A DNA stretch of 64,000 nucleotides from Halomonas sp. (GTDB lineage: Bacteria > Pseudomonadota > Gammaproteobacteria > Pseudomonadales > Halomonadaceae). The DNA lies in contig NZ_JAFIFK010000012.1 in NCBI RefSeq assembly GCF_020832045.1, forward strand, positions 62,001 to 126,000, read 5' to 3'. Below the pieces are notes generated by a model. The model searched no databases. It was not told the DNA's origin and saw only the letters and a program-made list of their open reading frames with translations. Each line of letters opens with the position of its first letter. The stretch's first letter is position 1. Below, piece by piece: positions 1 to 10,328 of this stretch. The translations under genes were made by a program, and so were the position numbers.

Positions 1-151
1 GGGGGAACTGCACGAGCTCGACGTGGAGCATCCAGTCATTCACCGCTCACTGGGCTACCTGGTGCACCGCAGCCGTACGCTCTCCAACGCCGCGCGAGCG
101 ATGCTGGCACTGCTGGAAGAAGCGCGTGATGCGCCAAGTCGCACTGCCTGA
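1..151 (+). CDS. LysR-type transcriptional regulator, C-terminal fragment
   Basis: This is the last 49 codons of a gene that begins outside the window, read from base 2 and ending in TGA at 149-151. The peptide runs from a short strand into HRSRTLSNAARAMLALLEE, which resembles the last strand and helix of the effector-binding domain of LysR-type regulators, where an R-x-LS-A-A-x-x-F/M-L pattern is common. The helix-turn-helix part is not visible, so the regulon is unknown. The gene 61 bases downstream on the same strand could be a target or merely a neighbour. Assignment rests on this short C-terminal similarity only. Confidence 0.55.
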   Translation, partial: GELHELDVEHPVIHRSLGYLVHRSRTLSNAARAMLALLEEARDAPSRTA

Positions 152-212
152 GCAAACATTGTTAGACTGCTCACAATAATACTCGTGTCGCTGACTGGAA
201 TCCTACGCCCTC

Positions 213-1541
213 GTGCCCTCGCCCGACTCTAACGCCACGTCATCGCGCCATGCCCTGGCGGGCATGCTGATCCTGCTCGGGCTGGTGCAGCAGATACTCG
301 CCTTTGCGGGAATCGTACTGCTGCCACATGGAGTCGGCTATGCATTGTGGCTGGCCACGCTGCTGCTGTGGCGCGACATCCCCCGGCGAACACGCTGGCA
401 AGCCGGGGCGCTGGTCTTCATCGGACTGTCGCTGCTGTTGATCGCAAGCTGGCGCTATAGCGCACCGGTCGACTGGCCCGCAGTGACCAGTGGCAACACC
501 TACGTAGTGGCTATGCTGGTGGGGGTCAGCTTCATCGCTCTGATCGGTAACCGCAGCGGTTCGTCCAGCCCCCTCGGCCAACCGATAACCGGGCGCCGTG
601 GCAGCGCCGGAACCTGGCTCGGCGTGCACCTGCTCGGCACCATTCTCAACCTGTCGACGGTGTTCATGATCGGCGACCGCCTGGCCCGCCGCGCCCCGCT
701 GACCACGCCCCAACTGCTGGCACTCAATCGCGGCCTTTCCAGCGCCGCGCTGTGGTCGCCCTTCTTCGCCTCCATGGGGGTGGTAATGACACTGGCGCCG
801 GAGATGGAGTATTCACGCATTCTTGCCGTCGGCCTGCCGCTGGCCCTGCTCAGCGGCGCACTCACCACCCTAGAGCTGTCGCGACGCTTCGATCTGACCG
901 AGGTCGCGGGCTTTTCACTTTCACCGCGCAGCTTGTTGATGCCGGTCGCCATGGCCGCCTTGGTGATGCTGTTTCATTTCCAGCTGACGCCTACGCTCGG
1001 TATCGTCAGCATCATTACCTTTCTGCTGCCCGCGGTGGCGCTGGCCAGCAACCTGCCATCAGGACCGCGCTGGACACTGCGTCGCGTGCGCCAACATACG
1101 CTGATACGACTGCCGGCAATGCGCGGTGAAATTGCCCTGTTCCTCTCCGCCGGTCTGCTGACCTTGGGCTTATCGACGCTGGTTGCCGCTGCCACGGGCA
1201 GCGAATGGACGCTGTTCGCTCGCTTCGGCCCCGCTCAGGCCGTCATCAGTTTCCTGGTCATCGTGGTCAGCGCCGTGATCGGTCTGCATCCGATCATCGG
1301 CGTATCGGTACTCGCTTCGACCCTCGATCTGGTCGGCCACGAGCAGACCCTGTTCGCCTTTACGGCACTTGCTTCATGGGCGGTGGGGACATCCGTGGGG
1401 CCGCTGTCGGGCATCAATCTGTCGCTACAGGGACGCTACGGCATCAGCGGCTATCGAATGATGCGGCACAATCTGGGCTATGCCACAGTACTCAGCGGCC
1501 TGGTAATCGTGGCAATTCTTGCCCTGGACGCCTGGCTTTGA
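213..1541 (+). CDS. Multi-pass inner-membrane protein, possible ion or organic-acid permease
   Basis: A 442-residue protein that is almost entirely hydrophobic, with roughly 10-12 predicted membrane segments and a more polar central stretch around residues 125-140. Glycine- and serine-rich segments near the C-terminus (GTSVGPLSGINLSLQGRYG) resemble re-entrant loops of ion-transporter-superfamily permeases, but I do not recognise a specific family. The start is GTG with only a weak upstream GGAA; the next in-frame ATG is at 264 and would remove 17 residues ahead of the first membrane segment. It stands alone between the LysR-type fragment and a hairpin shared with the convergent gene. Function is unassigned. 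Confidence 0.75.
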   Translation: MPSPDSNATSSRHALAGMLILLGLVQQILAFAGIVLLPHGVGYALWLATLLLWRDIPRRTRWQAGALVFIGLSLLLIASWRYSAPVDWPAVTSGNTYVVAMLVGVSFIALIGNRSGSSSPLGQPITGRRGSAGTWLGVHLLGTILNLSTVFMIGDRLARRAPLTTPQLLALNRGLSSAALWSPFFASMGVVMTLAPEMEYSRILAVGLPLALLSGALTTLELSRRFDLTEVAGFSLSPRSLLMPVAMAALVMLFHFQLTPTLGIVSIITFLLPAVALASNLPSGPRWTLRRVRQHTLIRLPAMRGEIALFLSAGLLTLGLSTLVAAATGSEWTLFARFGPAQAVISFLVIVVSAVIGLHPIIGVSVLASTLDLVGHEQTLFAFTALASWAVGTSVGPLSGINLSLQGRYGISGYRMMRHNLGYATVLSGLVIVAILALDAWL

Positions 1542-1561
1542 CGGTAATGCGAGAGGGAAGA

Positions 1562-1593
1562 GGCACGGGCCGATTCGTTAGCGGGCCCGTGCC
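1562..1593. terminator. Bidirectional hairpin between convergent genes
   Basis: A perfect 10-bp GC-rich stem (GGCACGGGCC at 1562-1571 and its complement at 1584-1593) with a 12-base loop. It lies between the stop of the membrane-protein gene at 1541 and the stop of the convergent zinc-ribbon gene at 1621. No clear T-tract follows on either strand, so termination efficiency is uncertain. Confidence 0.55.
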
Positions 1594-1601
1594 CTGAGTC
1601 A

Positions 1602-1639
1602 CTACTGGGATACGCGATACCTACTGGGATACGCGATAA
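1602..1639. repeat. 19-bp tandem duplication over the 3' end of the zinc-ribbon gene
   Basis: The 18 bases CTACTGGGATACGCGATA occur at 1602-1619 and again at 1621-1638, separated by one base, so the unit is 19 bp. On the minus strand the second copy carries the last codons (Y-R-V-S-Q) and stop of the gene ending at 1621, and the first repeats them just downstream. It looks like a recent slippage duplication with no effect on the protein. Confidence 0.85.
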
Positions 1640-2136
1640 AAGTAGCGATGGCCACACTGGTGGCAGGGTTCGATTCGGGTCACGCCTTCGAGGTCGACCA
1701 CGGCATCGCAGTGGACACAGGCCATGCGCCCTGGCGCGGCCATCTCGCCCTCGCAGTAGTCGGCACGTGCAGCCTCCAGGTCCTCCTTGAGCCGCTCGTT
1801 ATCGACGATGCTGCGATCGGCAATCGAAAAGAGCGAATCCACAACCTTGCGTGAGAGCTGGTCGAGGTCGATACCCAGCCAGGCGGCTACGCCACGCCCA
1901 CCTTCGCGCAGGTAGCGGCGCAGGTCGATCAGATCGCGCTCGACCCAGGCGCGCAGCAGGGCCAGCTCGTCCTTGGTGAACTCTTCGAGCTCGGCTTCGA
2001 ACTCCACCGCCTCGTCCAGCTCATGCTGCAGATTCTCCCAGGTCAGGTCGTCGGCGCCTTCACGCAGCCGGGCAAGCACACGCTCATAACCTTCGCGCAG
2101 CCGATTTTCGCGATGGGGGTCGGGGCGTTCGCTCAT
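1621..2136 (-). CDS. ybeL: YbeL/DUF1451-type zinc-ribbon protein
   Basis: A 171-residue acidic, helical protein ending in a zinc ribbon: C-x2-C (CVHC) and, after about 16 residues, C-x2-C (CHQC), followed by G-H-R-Y-F-Y. This matches the DUF1451 family, whose E. coli member YbeL is encoded next to leuS, and the same divergent arrangement is seen here. I chose the ATG at 2136 because GAGGAG sits 6 bases upstream; an ATG two codons earlier directly abuts that sequence and longer versions lack a ribosome site. The family has no firmly assigned role; coiled helices plus a zinc ribbon suggest a nucleic-acid or protein-binding scaffold, which is inference. Confidence 0.85.
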   Translation of the reverse strand: MSERPDPHRENRLREGYERVLARLREGADDLTWENLQHELDEAVEFEAELEEFTKDELALLRAWVERDLIDLRRYLREGGRGVAAWLGIDLDQLSRKVVDSLFSIADRSIVDNERLKEDLEAARADYCEGEMAAPGRMACVHCDAVVDLEGVTRIEPCHQCGHRYFYRVSQ

Positions 2137-2255
2137 GGTCATCTCCTCGATGCGGGTTCGGCATATACCGGGCATGGCCGGGCATGCCCTACTGGGGTAT
2201 CCTTGGTTACCATTTAGACGCCATCCTGCCGCCAGTTCAACGTTTTATCGTTTGA

Positions 2256-4925
<2,670 letters not shown>

Positions 4926-4947
4926 TACCGATCGAACGGGAGCGCTC

Positions 4948-5445
4948 ATGCGGCGACGCAAATTCTTGACACTGATTCTTACCACTGGTGCCGCAGTTAC
5001 CCTGGCGGGCTGCGGCTTTCGCTTGCGCGGCTTCGACACGCCGGAGCAAGTCGTCGATCAGCTGGCACTGGCGGGTAGCGACAGCGAGCTGGCCAGGTTG
5101 GTCGCCGAACGCCTTGCTTCGATCGGGACCCGTGTGAACGACGCCGCCCCCCTGGTGCTCAACCTGGGTCCTGAGAATTTCCGTGAGCGTCAATTGAGTG
5201 TACTGGACAGCGGCCCTCAGGAGCTCGAGATGACGCTCACAGTGCCCTTCTCGGTTCAGCGTCGCAGCGACGGGGCCTATCAACTCTCCGAGCAGCGCCT
5301 CGAGGTTGCGACTCGCTTCGTCGTCAGTGACGACAACCTGCTGGCCCAGGACGACCTACGCGAAGAGGCTCGTCAGGAACTGCGCCAGGAAGCACTGCGA
5401 CTTCTATTCGAGCGTTTGCGCTCGCTGCCAGCTAACGCAACGTGA
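4948..5445 (+). CDS. lptE: LPS-assembly outer-membrane lipoprotein LptE
   Basis: A 165-residue lipoprotein that plugs the LptD barrel and helps insert lipopolysaccharide into the outer membrane. The N-terminus is basic then hydrophobic and ends in the lipobox LAGC with the lipidated cysteine at residue 22, followed by GFRLRG, typical of LptE/RlpB. A GGGAG ribosome site lies just upstream of ATG 4948. The gene is squeezed between leuS (22-base gap) and holA (10-base gap), as in E. coli, so cotranscription is expected. Sequence similarity in the family is low; the call rests on lipobox, length and gene order. Confidence 0.95.
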   Translation: MRRRKFLTLILTTGAAVTLAGCGFRLRGFDTPEQVVDQLALAGSDSELARLVAERLASIGTRVNDAAPLVLNLGPENFRERQLSVLDSGPQELEMTLTVPFSVQRRSDGAYQLSEQRLEVATRFVVSDDNLLAQDDLREEARQELRQEALRLLFERLRSLPANAT

Positions 5446-5455
5446 CGGCACTGGC

Positions 5456-6514
5456 ATGAAGGTCTTTGCCGATAAACTGCCCGAGGCTCTGGCCAGGAAA
5501 CTACCACCGGTGGTGATTGTCGCCGGTGAGGAACCCCTGCAGCACATGGAAGCCTGCGATGCCGTTCGAAGCGCAGCCCGTGATCGCGGCATCGAAGAGC
5601 GTGAAGTCCTGCACGTCGAGGGAAACTTTGCATGGAGCCGGCTGCGTGAAGCTGCCGCCAGCCTGTCGCTGTTCGCCTCGAGCAAGCTGATCGAACTGCG
5701 GTTGGGAAATCACAGTCTCGGTCAGGAGGGGACCAAAGCCCTCAAGGAGTATGCCGATTCACCGGGCACGGAAGAGAACGTACTGCTCATCGGCATGGGT
5801 AAGCTCGACTTCCGCCAGCAGAAGAGCGCCTGGTTCCAGGCGCTAGACAAGCTGGGCCTGTTCGTGCCGGTATGGCCGGTGGACGTTGCACGGCTGGGCT
5901 TCTGGTTGCGCGACCGAGCCGACCGTCATGGCCTCTCGCTCGATCTCGATGCCGCCCGCTTGCTGGGTGAGCGCACCGAAGGCAATTTGCTTGCCGCAGA
6001 TCAGGAGCTGCAGAAACTTGCCCTGCTGCTGCCGCCCGGCACTCGTATAGGACCCGCTCAAATCGCCGGGGGCGTGGAGGACAGCGCCCGCTACGACGTA
6101 TTCACCCTGGCCGATGCCTGCCTCAAAGGCGAACGCGAGCGTGTCTCACGCATCGTTCGCGGCCTGCGTGGGGAGGGAGTCGAGGCGCCCATCGTGCTCT
6201 GGGCACTCAATCGAGAGCTAAGGACCCTGCTTTCCCTGCACCAACATCTCGATCAGGGCCAGAGCTTCGAGCATGCTTGCAAGGCGCAGAAACCAGCCAT
6301 CTTCGACAAGCGCCGCCCCGCCTACCAACAGGCTATCGCCCGGCTACCGCGCAAACGCCTGCACAAGCTACTGCTATTCTCCCAGCGCCTCGATCTATCG
6401 ATCAAGGGCGCCGCACATCTGCCGCTGTGGGAAGGGCTTCACGACCTCGCCCTGACGCTCGCAGGTGGACGCGGGCTCTTGGCGGAACTGCCCTCTTCCT
6501 ACCGCCTCGCTTGA
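5456..6514 (+). CDS. holA: DNA polymerase III subunit delta
   Basis: Clamp-loader subunit that opens the beta sliding clamp at primed sites. The 352-residue product (E. coli about 343) starts M-K-V-F-A-D-K-L-P and shows the early PVVIVAGEEPL strand and the DVFTLADACLKGE segment of the delta AAA+-like fold, ending in the C-terminal helical collar domain. The reading frame is open further upstream inside lptE, but ATG 5456, 10 bases after the lptE stop, gives the family-like N-terminus; no strong ribosome site is visible, suggesting coupling to lptE. Last gene of the leuS block. Confidence 0.96.
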   Translation: MKVFADKLPEALARKLPPVVIVAGEEPLQHMEACDAVRSAARDRGIEEREVLHVEGNFAWSRLREAAASLSLFASSKLIELRLGNHSLGQEGTKALKEYADSPGTEENVLLIGMGKLDFRQQKSAWFQALDKLGLFVPVWPVDVARLGFWLRDRADRHGLSLDLDAARLLGERTEGNLLAADQELQKLALLLPPGTRIGPAQIAGGVEDSARYDVFTLADACLKGERERVSRIVRGLRGEGVEAPIVLWALNRELRTLLSLHQHLDQGQSFEHACKAQKPAIFDKRRPAYQQAIARLPRKRLHKLLLFSQRLDLSIKGAAHLPLWEGLHDLALTLAGGRGLLAELPSSYRLA

Positions 6515-6648
6515 TTGAGGGCGCTCTCAACGGCCATGTAAAGCTGCGATTCCGGCTCTCTCCTGGCGTCGTGCCGCTCCGCTACCTGAGTAGATTCCGC
6601 AGCGCGGAGAGCCAGGTAGGGTGGCGATTGATCGAACGAGGCAAAGGC

Positions 6649-6678
6649 ATGAAATTTCACGCCCTTTCTGCGTATACT
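6649..6678 (+). promoter_or_regulatory. Candidate sigma-70 promoter for the 6780-8130 gene pair
   Basis: TATACT at 6673-6678 is a good -10 hexamer; ATGAAA at 6649-6654, 18 bases before it, is a weak -35. It lies about 100 bases upstream of the small membrane-protein gene in an otherwise non-coding stretch (6515-6779). An imperfect inverted repeat (GGCTCTC at 6554-6560 with GAGAGCC at 6607-6613) further upstream could be part of the holA terminator. Confidence 0.4.
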
Positions 6679-6779
6679 AATACGGCATCATCGCTGGAGC
6701 ATTGCGCATTACCCACTGACGCACCAGCGTCGGATCGTTCAAGAGCCGGAAGCCTTTCCAAGAAGAAGGAACATTGATC

Positions 6780-7172
6780 ATGAAGACACTCCGCCGCTTT
6801 CTCAGCCCGCTGTTGATTTTGGCCCTGGTGCTCGGCAGCGTATCGGTCTCGGCCGCGCCACTACCTGCCAGCGAGCTCATCTCCACTCAGACAGCCCTTT
6901 CGGCCGAACGTGCCGATGCCGATCGCGAACGTATCCACGAGGTCCTGTCCCGGGACGAGGTACAGAAGCAGCTCATCGCCCAAGGGGTCGATCTGGCCGA
7001 AGTCGAGGCGCGCGTTGCAGCACTGACCGACGAAGAAGCCCATCAAATGGCTGAACAGCTCGAGCAGCTGCCCGCAGGTGCAAGCGTCGTAGGTGCCTTG
7101 CTGGTCGTGTTTATCGTGCTGCTGGTCACCGATATTCTTGGTCTGACCAACGTCTTCCCCTTCACCCGCTAA
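6780..7172 (+). CDS. PA2779-family small membrane protein
   Basis: A 130-residue protein with a signal peptide (basic start, hydrophobic core, cleavage probably after V-S-A-A), a charged helical middle containing SRDEVQKQLIAQGVD and an acidic stretch, then one C-terminal membrane helix (VVGALLVVFIVLLVTDILGL). This plan fits the PA2779 family of uncharacterised Pseudomonas/Halomonas proteins. ATG 6780 has AAGGA 9 bases upstream. It is followed 13 bases later by a C39-like lipoprotein gene, the same pairing as PA2779-PA2778, so the two probably work together at the cell envelope. The function is not established. Confidence 0.8.
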   Translation: MKTLRRFLSPLLILALVLGSVSVSAAPLPASELISTQTALSAERADADRERIHEVLSRDEVQKQLIAQGVDLAEVEARVAALTDEEAHQMAEQLEQLPAGASVVGALLVVFIVLLVTDILGLTNVFPFTR

Positions 7173-7185
7173 GGGGGAACGTAAC

Positions 7186-8130
7186 ATGCAAGGCCGTCTT
7201 CATCGGCCCCGCCTGAACGCCCGCCTTGCGGGCGTTCTGCTGTTGGGCCTGCTATTGCTGTCCGGCTGTGCCAGCACGCCACGTCTTGCCGAAAGTACTG
7301 AGCAGTCATTGCCTCGTCAGGCATGGGTGGCAGACGTACCCTTCCACGCCCAGAGGGAGTACCAGTGCGGACCCGCTTCGTTGGCCATGGTACTCAACCA
7401 CGACGGTGTGGATGTAACCATGGAGACGCTGATTCCACAGGTATTCATTCCCGGACGTGACGGCAGCGTTCAGCCTGAGATGCTGGCCACGGTCAGACGT
7501 CATGGACGCATTCCTTTCGTTCTTGACGACACTCTCGATGCCCTGCTGACCGAGCTTGCCAGCGGCCATCCGGTGGTAGTGATGCAAAATCTCTCACTTC
7601 CCGCCTGGCCCATGTGGCATTACGCCGTGGCGATAGGCTACGATCTGGATGCCAATGAGTTAATCCTGCACAGCGGCGAGGAAGCTGAGCGAATCGAGTC
7701 GTTTCGCCGCTTCGACTCCACTTGGGCACGCAGCGAACGCTGGGCCTTCGTGGCGTTACAGCCCGGTCAGATGCCGAGCGGTATCAGCGAGCAGCCTGCC
7801 CTGCAGGCGATCGCTGCGTTCGAGCAGACCCAGGGCGCCGAAGCAGCGCTTCCCGCCTGGTCGGCTTTAGTCGAGCGCTTCCCGACGTCGGGCATGGGGC
7901 ACTTCGCGTTGGGCAACGCCCGCCACGCTAGCGGTGACCCCCTTGGTGCGATCGAGTCATTTCGTACTTCGGTAGCCCATCGGGACGATCTGGGAGTAGC
8001 ATGGCTCAACCTGGGCCTGACCCTGCATGCAAACGGTGAAGAGGATGAAGCTCGACAGGCGCTGCAGCGTGCTGCGGCTCTTCCCGGCCACTGGCAGAAA
8101 CGCGCGACGGATGCTCTGGAACGGTTGTAG
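7186..8130 (+). CDS. PA2778-family C39-like cysteine peptidase lipoprotein with TPR tail
   Basis: A 314-residue lipoprotein: signal peptide with lipobox LSGC (cysteine 28), then a C39-type papain-like domain at about residues 45-195 and tetratricopeptide-like helices at about 205-314. The peptidase signature is YQCGPASLAMVL with C61 as likely nucleophile and H145 in MWHYAVAIGYD as likely partner; the third residue of the triad is less clear. C39 peptidases in transporters cut double-glycine leader peptides, but this one is a stand-alone lipoprotein, so the substrate is unknown. It is cotranscribed with the small membrane protein 13 bases upstream. Calling it proteolytic is inference. Confidence 0.82.
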   Translation: MQGRLHRPRLNARLAGVLLLGLLLLSGCASTPRLAESTEQSLPRQAWVADVPFHAQREYQCGPASLAMVLNHDGVDVTMETLIPQVFIPGRDGSVQPEMLATVRRHGRIPFVLDDTLDALLTELASGHPVVVMQNLSLPAWPMWHYAVAIGYDLDANELILHSGEEAERIESFRRFDSTWARSERWAFVALQPGQMPSGISEQPALQAIAAFEQTQGAEAALPAWSALVERFPTSGMGHFALGNARHASGDPLGAIESFRTSVAHRDDLGVAWLNLGLTLHANGEEDEARQALQRAAALPGHWQKRATDALERL

Positions 8131-8175
8131 CCGGAAGAGCATGCACAGATTGCCGACAGCACTATGGGAGACTGC

Positions 8176-8604
8176 GTGAGCTACGAGATCGTACTCAAGC
8201 GAATCTACAGCCCGAGCGAACCTGATGACGGTGCACGGGTCCTGGTCGATCGTCTCTGGCCTCGCGGCAAGCGCCGCGAGAGCCTCAACCTGACGGAATG
8301 GTATCGTGATGCATCGCCTTCGACACTATTGCGACGCCAGCTCCATGAGGAGGAGATCAGCTTCGCCGTCTTTGCCGTCCGCTACCGTGGCGAACTGCGT
8401 GACCATCCGGAATGTCTGATCCCGCTGAGGCGCTATGCCCGCAGAGGAAAGCTGACCTTGCTTTCGGCTGCACGCAACCTGGAAGACTCCTACCTTCCCT
8501 TGCTGCAACAGGCCGTAATGGAGGCCCTGCAACAGGAAGACATCGCGGACCTCGAACTCGCCTCGCCGCCCTGCCTCGCCCCTCGGTTCTCCGGACAGGA
8601 CTGA
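8176..8604 (+). CDS. DUF488 (YeaO-like) family protein
   Basis: A 142-residue cytoplasmic protein with the DUF488 signature VLVDRLWPRGKRRESL near residues 20-35 and the conserved EWYRDASPS segment that follows. The family is widespread and has no firmly established activity. I place the start at GTG 8176, which has GGGAG 5 bases upstream and gives the family-like start M-S-Y-E-I-V-L-K-R-I-Y; an ATG at 8164 is also open and adds four residues but lacks a ribosome site. It is the last core gene before the polysaccharide island. Confidence 0.85.
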   Translation: MSYEIVLKRIYSPSEPDDGARVLVDRLWPRGKRRESLNLTEWYRDASPSTLLRRQLHEEEISFAVFAVRYRGELRDHPECLIPLRRYARRGKLTLLSAARNLEDSYLPLLQQAVMEALQQEDIADLELASPPCLAPRFSGQD

Positions 8605-8647
8605 AAACACGAGAGCCGACGTTGCACCATCAGCCATAAAAGGGCAG

Positions 8648-8682
8648 GCATGAGAAGGCCCGGGCATGAGAAGGCCCGGGCA
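8648..8682. repeat. 16-bp tandem repeat at the left edge of the polysaccharide island
   Basis: The unit GCATGAGAAGGCCCGG occurs at 8648-8663 and 8664-8679, and a third copy begins. Each unit contains GGCCCGGGC, which is self-complementary, so the copies can pair into a GC-rich hairpin. It lies between the convergent DUF488 and oxygenase genes and may act as a terminator for both, or mark a past recombination junction between core and accessory DNA. Confidence 0.8.
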
Positions 8683-8716
8683 AGACACATGTTGATAAAT
8701 CTCTACGACGGGAACG

Positions 8717-9511
8717 CTAGCCCTGGTCCGCCTGGTAAAGACGTTCCGGTGGCAAGCGATACCACTCCTCATGATTCATCGGGACTCGACAATTGTAGCC
8801 GAGAACCTGGCGAGTCAATGGGGAAAGCCCTTTACCGTACTCCTCACCCAGCATTCGAGCATAGTCCAACTGCGGCTTGAGAAAGGGGCGGCCGAAACTC
8901 AGGGTCAAGGCCGTGCGATTCTCACCGGTCTTGTTAAGCCCGCCGCGATGCCAGACATACGAGTTGAACAATACTACCGTACCGGCCTTGCCCAGCAGCT
9001 GATGACTGTAACGGTTGAACACCTCCTCGTCCGGTTTATCGGGATAGTGGTGTGATCCAGGCAATACCCAGGTCGCGCCGTTGTCTTCGGTAAAATCGTC
9101 GAGCATCACTAGCATATTGCTGCGCAACGCGTAGCCGGGAATGAAGGAACCGACATCGCGATGGATACGATGAATATAGATATCGGCATCGGGCAATCCC
9201 CCGACAGGGGTGCAAGCATTCAGCGCATAAGGACCACCACCGAAGAAAATTGAAAGGGCCTCATGGAACAGATGTCTATCGAGGAACCGATCGATACTGT
9301 CCCCTCTGCCGACGGCCTGATGAGCGGTCCCATCCCCACCGACATTGATCCCGTAGCGAATCTGGTATTCTGCACAAAGGTCGATCCAGGCAAGGCAGTC
9401 CTGACGAAGTTGACGCACATTATCCGCGTCGAGTGCATTCTCGAAACTGACCAGCCCAAGTGTTTCGAATGCCAGCTTGCAAGCAGCGTGATCCAAGTCA
9501 TTGACGTTCAT
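8717..9511 (-). CDS. Phytanoyl-CoA dioxygenase (PhyH) family Fe(II)/2-oxoglutarate oxygenase
   Basis: A 264-residue member of the PhyH superfamily, which hydroxylates small molecules using Fe(II), O2 and 2-oxoglutarate. The iron triad is visible: H117-x-D119 in IHRDVGS and the distal H188 in VWHRGG, with R199 eleven residues later as the likely 2-oxoglutarate anchor. The start ATG 9511 overlaps the stop of the upstream acetyltransferase gene (ATGA, 4 bases), and GAGGG lies ahead of it. Coupling to an acetyltransferase at the edge of a polysaccharide locus suggests it modifies a sugar, an amino-acid substituent or a metabolite; the substrate cannot be read from sequence. Confidence 0.85.
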   Translation of the reverse strand: MNVNDLDHAACKLAFETLGLVSFENALDADNVRQLRQDCLAWIDLCAEYQIRYGINVGGDGTAHQAVGRGDSIDRFLDRHLFHEALSIFFGGGPYALNACTPVGGLPDADIYIHRIHRDVGSFIPGYALRSNMLVMLDDFTEDNGATWVLPGSHHYPDKPDEEVFNRYSHQLLGKAGTVVLFNSYVWHRGGLNKTGENRTALTLSFGRPFLKPQLDYARMLGEEYGKGLSPLTRQVLGYNCRVPMNHEEWYRLPPERLYQADQG

Positions 9512-10113
9512 TGTGCCACCCTCAACACCGCATCTCGACTTGGAAGGCTTGCTGAGAAAGCCCCGCGTCCCTTGTCGTGCTTTATATCGAGTTCTTGGCA
9601 AATTAGACCATTACGCTCACCATTTACCTTGAAACCAAAGCGGCCATAGCAGCGCTGGGCCGAAAGATTGGCAGGAGACACTTCGATGCCAATACTATTG
9701 AAACCTCTTGAACGAGCGATGCGTATAGCGTGATCAAGCAGGTCATGAGCGATACCACGTCGTCGGGCATCAGGAACAACCAGAAGCAGTGAAATGAATG
9801 CCCTTCCAGTCAGCACGCTGTTGCAATAAAAGGCGAGTACGCCCAAGCACCGCTTTCCCTGTGAGCGTATTAAAATCTCAGAATGGGTCAAGAGCTTGTC
9901 CACATACTCGTCGAGATCGACCCCCTCGAGGAAGCCCTCTTTAATACGCTCACGCTCAGCATTTACCATCTCAAGTAGCATTTTTCTAGTCATTTCATCC
10001 ACCCCTTCAGCAACACACTGCGCGTTTGACTTCAGCGCTTCAGCTCTCTGGCGATAGCGCTGATAACAGTTTGATACAAGACGGCCCCAAAACCCAACAT
10101 TATGCATCATCAT
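9508..10113 (-). CDS. GNAT-family N-acetyltransferase
   Basis: A 201-residue protein whose second half is a GNAT fold: the acetyl-CoA loop is seen in VVPDARRRGIAHDLLDHA and the terminal FGF segment after the NLSAQRCYGRFGF motif is typical. The N-terminal 75 residues are helical and charged. It overlaps the downstream oxygenase by 4 bases, so the two are translated together. The start ATG at 10113 belongs to a run of three Met codons with no clear ribosome site. GNAT enzymes in polysaccharide loci often acetylate amino sugars such as 4-amino-4,6-dideoxyhexoses, one of which this locus appears to make; this link is inference. Confidence 0.82.
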   Translation of the reverse strand: MMMHNVGFWGRLVSNCYQRYRQRAEALKSNAQCVAEGVDEMTRKMLLEMVNAERERIKEGFLEGVDLDEYVDKLLTHSEILIRSQGKRCLGVLAFYCNSVLTGRAFISLLLVVPDARRRGIAHDLLDHAIRIARSRGFNSIGIEVSPANLSAQRCYGRFGFKVNGERNGLICQELDIKHDKGRGAFSASLPSRDAVLRVAQ

Positions 10114-10269
10114 TTATCTAGTACGTGACCAGATGCCAGGAGAACAGAGGCTGGACCGAAGAAGCTAAGCGTCAGGTTAGGAATAGAGTAATACTGCCAA
10201 GAACAGCTGTCGCTTAGTGACAAAACGCCAACCGTCTACGGTAGCAACAGCTAGCAGGCAAAAGAAAAG

Positions 10270-10306
10270 CCGGTGTGAAACCGCTTTCAAAAGAGCATCA
10301 CACCGG
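10270..10306 (-). terminator. Rho-independent terminator after the WbqC gene
   Basis: Perfect 9-bp stem (CCGGTGTGA at 10270-10278, complement at 10298-10306) with a 19-base loop. On the minus strand it is followed by a T-rich run (CTTTTCTTT). It starts 22 bases after the WbqC stop and would end the long minus-strand polysaccharide transcript. The rest of the 10114-10328 gap shows nothing else. Confidence 0.75.
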
Positions 10307-10328
10307 GTTGCGAAGAGAAAAGAAGTCA

